Assembly (NCBI GenBank): GCA_014762645.1
Contig: JABURP010000061.1
Location: 1-64,000, forward strand
DNA from: Crocinitomicaceae bacterium
Lineage (GTDB): Bacteria; Bacteroidota; Bacteroidia; Flavobacteriales_D; Crocinitomicaceae
DNA: 64,000 bases
Reading direction: 5' to 3'
In this document: piece by piece, positions 61,607 through 64,000 of the stretch
Layout: every line of letters begins with the position of its first letter
Position numbering within the stretch: the first letter of the stretch is position 1
The notes under the pieces: generated by a model
The model's input: only the letters and a program-made list of their open reading frames with translations
Told to the model about the DNA's origin: nothing
Database searches by the model: none
Program-made: the position numbers and the translations under genes

Positions 61607-62470
61607 ATGAAAAATTTAATACTACTCCTCATTATTGCACTGGTTTCATTTAATGGTCAGGCAAAAGAACTTGAAGCTTACGTAATCTATACCGCTGAAG
61701 GTAAAAAAGTGGATATTGACAAGGTCATGCGTGCTGCAGACGGTAAACGCTATATCTTTTTTGGTGAACTGCACAACAACCCTATTTCACATTGGCTGCA
61801 GTTTGAACTGACGACCCGCCTCTATGGTATGTATAAAAACCGTGTAATGCTCGGAGCAGAAATGTTTGAAGCAGATAATCAATATATTATTGATGAATAC
61901 CTGCAAAATAAAATTTCCGGAAAAAACTTCCAGAATGAAGTAAGACTTTGGCCCAACTACAACACTGATTATAAGCCTCTCATGGAATTTGCCAAGGACA
62001 AAGGATTAAGGTTTATAGCGACTAATATCCCCAGAAGATACGCTTCAATGGCATACAAACAAGGCATTGATTCACTTAAAACCTTAAGTGATGAAGCCAA
62101 AAAATACATTGTCCCTTTGGAAACATTTGAATTCGATTCAACAGTGGAGTGTTATAGCAAGATGATCTTTGAATTTGGTGATCATGGTGGTGTGAATATT
62201 GCGATTGCACAAGCTTTGAAAGATGCGACAATGGCTCATTTCATCCTACAAAATGTCGAAAACAGAAATGTGTTTATTCACTACAACGGTGCGTACCATT
62301 CCGACAATAAACAAGGTATTATCCATTACCTGAAAAAAGAAGTGGATGAGGATAAAATCATGACGTTAACAACTGTTTTACAGCAAGACACGGATAAGCT
62401 TTTAGAAGAAAATCAGGGAAAAGCAGATTTTATTATTTGTGTGCCTGAAACAATGACAACTACGCATTAA
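61607..62470 (+). CDS. ChaN-family (haem-binding uptake) exported protein
   Basis: This encodes 287 residues. The ATG at 61607 starts a signal peptide (MKNLILLLIIALVSFNGQA). The body has the ChaN/haem-binding-uptake signature: YIFFGELHNNPISHWLQ, GAEMFEADNQ, IATNIPRRYASM, FVHYNGAYHSDN-like FIHYNGAYHSD. Family members bind haem in Campylobacter and are iron-regulated; the role in Bacteroidota is unknown. It is coupled by TAATG to the AhpD-like gene. Confidence 0.85.
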   Translation: MKNLILLLIIALVSFNGQAKELEAYVIYTAEGKKVDIDKVMRAADGKRYIFFGELHNNPISHWLQFELTTRLYGMYKNRVMLGAEMFEADNQYIIDEYLQNKISGKNFQNEVRLWPNYNTDYKPLMEFAKDKGLRFIATNIPRRYASMAYKQGIDSLKTLSDEAKKYIVPLETFEFDSTVECYSKMIFEFGDHGGVNIAIAQALKDATMAHFILQNVENRNVFIHYNGAYHSDNKQGIIHYLKKEVDEDKIMTLTTVLQQDTDKLLEENQGKADFIICVPETMTTTH

Positions 62471-63030
62471 TGCCGTTAATAGATATTATTCAACCGGAAG
62501 AGGCAGAGGGAGAACTCAAAGAGATATATGACAGTCTCCAAAAGTCACGCGGTAAAATTGCCGAAGTACACAAAATTCAAAGTCTTAATCCCCGGTCCAT
62601 AGTCAATCACATGGATCTTTACATGACGCTTCTCTATGGTAAAAGTCCTTTAAAAAGGGTGCTTAGGGAAATGATGGCCGTCGTTGTTTCCAGAGCAAAT
62701 GAATGCCAGTATTGCCAGATACATCACATGGAAGCCATGGACCATTACTGGAAAGACAGGGATAGATCGCTCGCATTTATGCAGGACTATAAATCTGTTG
62801 AGCTTTCGGAAGTTGAAAAAGCTTATTGTACGTATGCCCATCAGCTCACAGCCACACCAGGTAAAGATACATCCGCCATCATCCAACAACTCAAGAATCT
62901 AGGAGAAAGTGACCGCGCCATACTCGACGCAACAATGATTACCGGATATTTTAATTTTGTCAACAGAATAGTTTCCGGATTACAGGTAGAACTGGAAACT
63001 GAAGGTGCCGGAGGGTACAAGTTTGAATAA
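62470..63030 (+). CDS. AhpD/carboxymuconolactone decarboxylase-like peroxidase-related protein
   Basis: This encodes 186 residues. The core ANECQYCQIHHMEA has the redox pair Cys79/Cys82 and His86, the ExxC...CxxxH pattern of alkylhydroperoxidase AhpD-type proteins. A peroxide-reducing role is a family inference. It is coupled to the ChaN-like gene. Confidence 0.85.
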   Translation: MPLIDIIQPEEAEGELKEIYDSLQKSRGKIAEVHKIQSLNPRSIVNHMDLYMTLLYGKSPLKRVLREMMAVVVSRANECQYCQIHHMEAMDHYWKDRDRSLAFMQDYKSVELSEVEKAYCTYAHQLTATPGKDTSAIIQQLKNLGESDRAILDATMITGYFNFVNRIVSGLQVELETEGAGGYKFE

Positions 63031-63118
63031 AAAAGCTAATCTCTCTTTCGTTTTCTATTTCCGCTTATAAACCTTTGTGAAGAGCAAAACGGTGACAGTA
63101 ACTTACAATCCTTTTCAG

Positions 63119-63126
63119 TATTTTTG
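63119..63126 (+). promoter_or_regulatory. -7 element TATTTTTG directly before queE
   Basis: This is a full match to TAnnTTTG only five bases before the queE ATG. Like guaA, this implies a leaderless or near-leaderless transcript. Confidence 0.5.
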
Positions 63127-63131
63127 CGTCC

Positions 63132-63731
63132 ATGGCTACAATCCCTTTAATGGAAGATTTTTACTCCCTGCAAGGTGAAGGATATCATTCCGGACGCCCT
63201 GCTTATTTCATTCGCCTGGCCGGATGTGATGTGGGTTGTGTATGGTGTGATGTCAAAGAATCATGGGATAAAAATGCTCATCCGGAGGTAGAAATTTCCG
63301 CTATAATTCAAAGGGTAAAAGAATCTGGAACCGATTTTGTAGTCATAACAGGCGGAGAACCGGCTATGTATGATCTCACAGAGCTAACAAAAGCCTTGAA
63401 AGAAGAAGGCATGGAAATTGCCATTGAAACATCCGGAGCGTACAAGCTAATCGGAACGTTCGATTGGATTTGCCTTTCTCCCAAGAAATTTAAGATGCCA
63501 CTGGAAGAGAACTACGCCTTAGCGCAGGAATTAAAAATGATTATATTTAACAAGCACGACTTTCAATGGTCCGAAGAACTTAAAAGCAAAGTCGCTAAGG
63601 ATTGTAAACTGTATTTACAACCTGAGTGGGACAAAGCAAATGAGATGTTACCATTGATGCTTGATTACGTTAAAAAAAATACGAATTGGACAATTTCACT
63701 GCAAACGCATAAATTTTTGAATATTCCTTAA
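63132..63731 (+). CDS. queE: 7-carboxy-7-deazaguanine synthase (radical SAM)
   Basis: This encodes 199 residues. The radical-SAM site is CDVGCVWCD (Cys32, 36, 39), CX3CX2C as in QueE, with FYSLQGEGYHSG at the N-terminus and GGEPAMYDL following. It converts the QueD product to 7-carboxy-7-deazaguanine on the way to queuosine. QueD is 35 kb away; QueC is not in the window. Confidence 0.96.
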   Translation: MATIPLMEDFYSLQGEGYHSGRPAYFIRLAGCDVGCVWCDVKESWDKNAHPEVEISAIIQRVKESGTDFVVITGGEPAMYDLTELTKALKEEGMEIAIETSGAYKLIGTFDWICLSPKKFKMPLEENYALAQELKMIIFNKHDFQWSEELKSKVAKDCKLYLQPEWDKANEMLPLMLDYVKKNTNWTISLQTHKFLNIP

Positions 63732-63740
63732 TTGAATAAA

Positions 63741-64000
63741 ATGAAAAACTTATTAGCCCTGATCATAACCGTATTTATTGCGTCTTGCAGTATTGCGCAA
63801 CCCGGAGATTGGACCACCAAAAACAAAAAGGCTATTAAATTGGTGGAGAAAGGTTTGGAAGCCGCAAGATATGCTCCTTTTGACGAATATGGTCGGCTGG
63901 ATTATTCCGAAGCACTGGAATATTTTGAAAAAGCCATTGAGCGTGACCCGGCGTTTGCAGAAGCTTACCAGTTAAAAGCAGAATACTGTATGCGCGGAGG
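63741..64000 (+). CDS. TPR lipoprotein, N-terminal part (cut by the right edge)
   Basis: 86 residues are visible. The signal ends in a lipobox (VFIASC, about residue 16). A TPR-like helix pair follows (YSEALEYFEKAIERDPAFAEAYQLKAEY). Such a start is typical of TPR-PD40-OmpA lipoproteins, including the T9SS protein PorE, but the rest of the gene lies outside the window, so the family cannot be fixed. Confidence 0.75.
   Translation, partial: MKNLLALIITVFIASCSIAQPGDWTTKNKKAIKLVEKGLEAARYAPFDEYGRLDYSEALEYFEKAIERDPAFAEAYQLKAEYCMRG

Overview
The window reads as a chromosomal segment of a member of the Bacteroidota, most likely a flavobacterium-like gliding or adhesive bacterium. The evidence is AT-rich DNA, -7 elements of the Bacteroidota form TAnnTTTG in front of many genes, type IX secretion (T9SS) hallmarks (giant HYR- and PKD-repeat proteins with gliding-motility C-terminal domains, and a PorP/SprF protein), a fused CcoN-CcoO oxidase subunit, and a REC-CRP regulator. 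I saw no rRNA, tRNA, insertion sequence or CRISPR array. The genus cannot be fixed from the sequence alone.

Layout. 1-4.9 kb: the N-terminal 1,489 codons of a giant HYR-repeat surface protein (minus strand, running off the left edge), preceded by a small secreted protein. 5-10.5 kb (minus): guaA coupled to a LysM/periplasmic-binding-protein gene, two tandem FecR-like paralogues and a small MerR regulator. 10.7-12.9 kb (plus): a pRiA4b ORF-3-like protein, a methyltransferase and a TraB/GumN lipoprotein.

12.9-29.8 kb is a microaerobic respiration island: two universal stress proteins, a cbb3 oxidase operon (ccoS-NO-Q-P-G-H-safE), the CcoI copper ATPase with an alpha/beta hydrolase, a cytosolic PAS histidine kinase, a response regulator whose output is a CRP/FNR-type DNA-binding module, and an FKBP-queD-hemN operon. 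A perfect FNR-type box (TTGAT-N4-ATCAA) lies between the first usp gene and the cco operon, and a near-perfect one lies between the second usp gene and the FKBP-queD-hemN operon. I read this as a FixL/FixJ/FixK-like oxygen circuit in which the FixJ and FixK roles are fused into one protein. This is the most system-like content of the window.

30-39.7 kb: a GH25 muramidase, dnaK with an unusual upstream region (a sigma-54-like promoter and a structured candidate RNA), a TPR-kinase/LuxR-regulator pair, dnaN, and a lipoprotein plus secreted-protein pair. The latter ends in A10 with the slippery heptamer A AAA AAG directly before its stop and a 69-codon open extension in the -1 frame. 39.8-55.5 kb (minus): PorP/SprF with a 1,652-residue partner, a 2,112-residue PKD protein, comEC, a small HExxH protein and an outer-membrane barrel. 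55.6-64 kb (plus): two secreted proteins, thrS-infC-rpmI-rplT (infC apparently starting at AUA), a J-domain membrane protein, a ChaN-like protein, an AhpD-like protein, queE, and the start of a TPR lipoprotein.

Gene borders are tight: five TAATG stop/start overlaps on coupled genes, and three convergent gene pairs that share a 4-bp palindromic stop (TTAA or CTAG).
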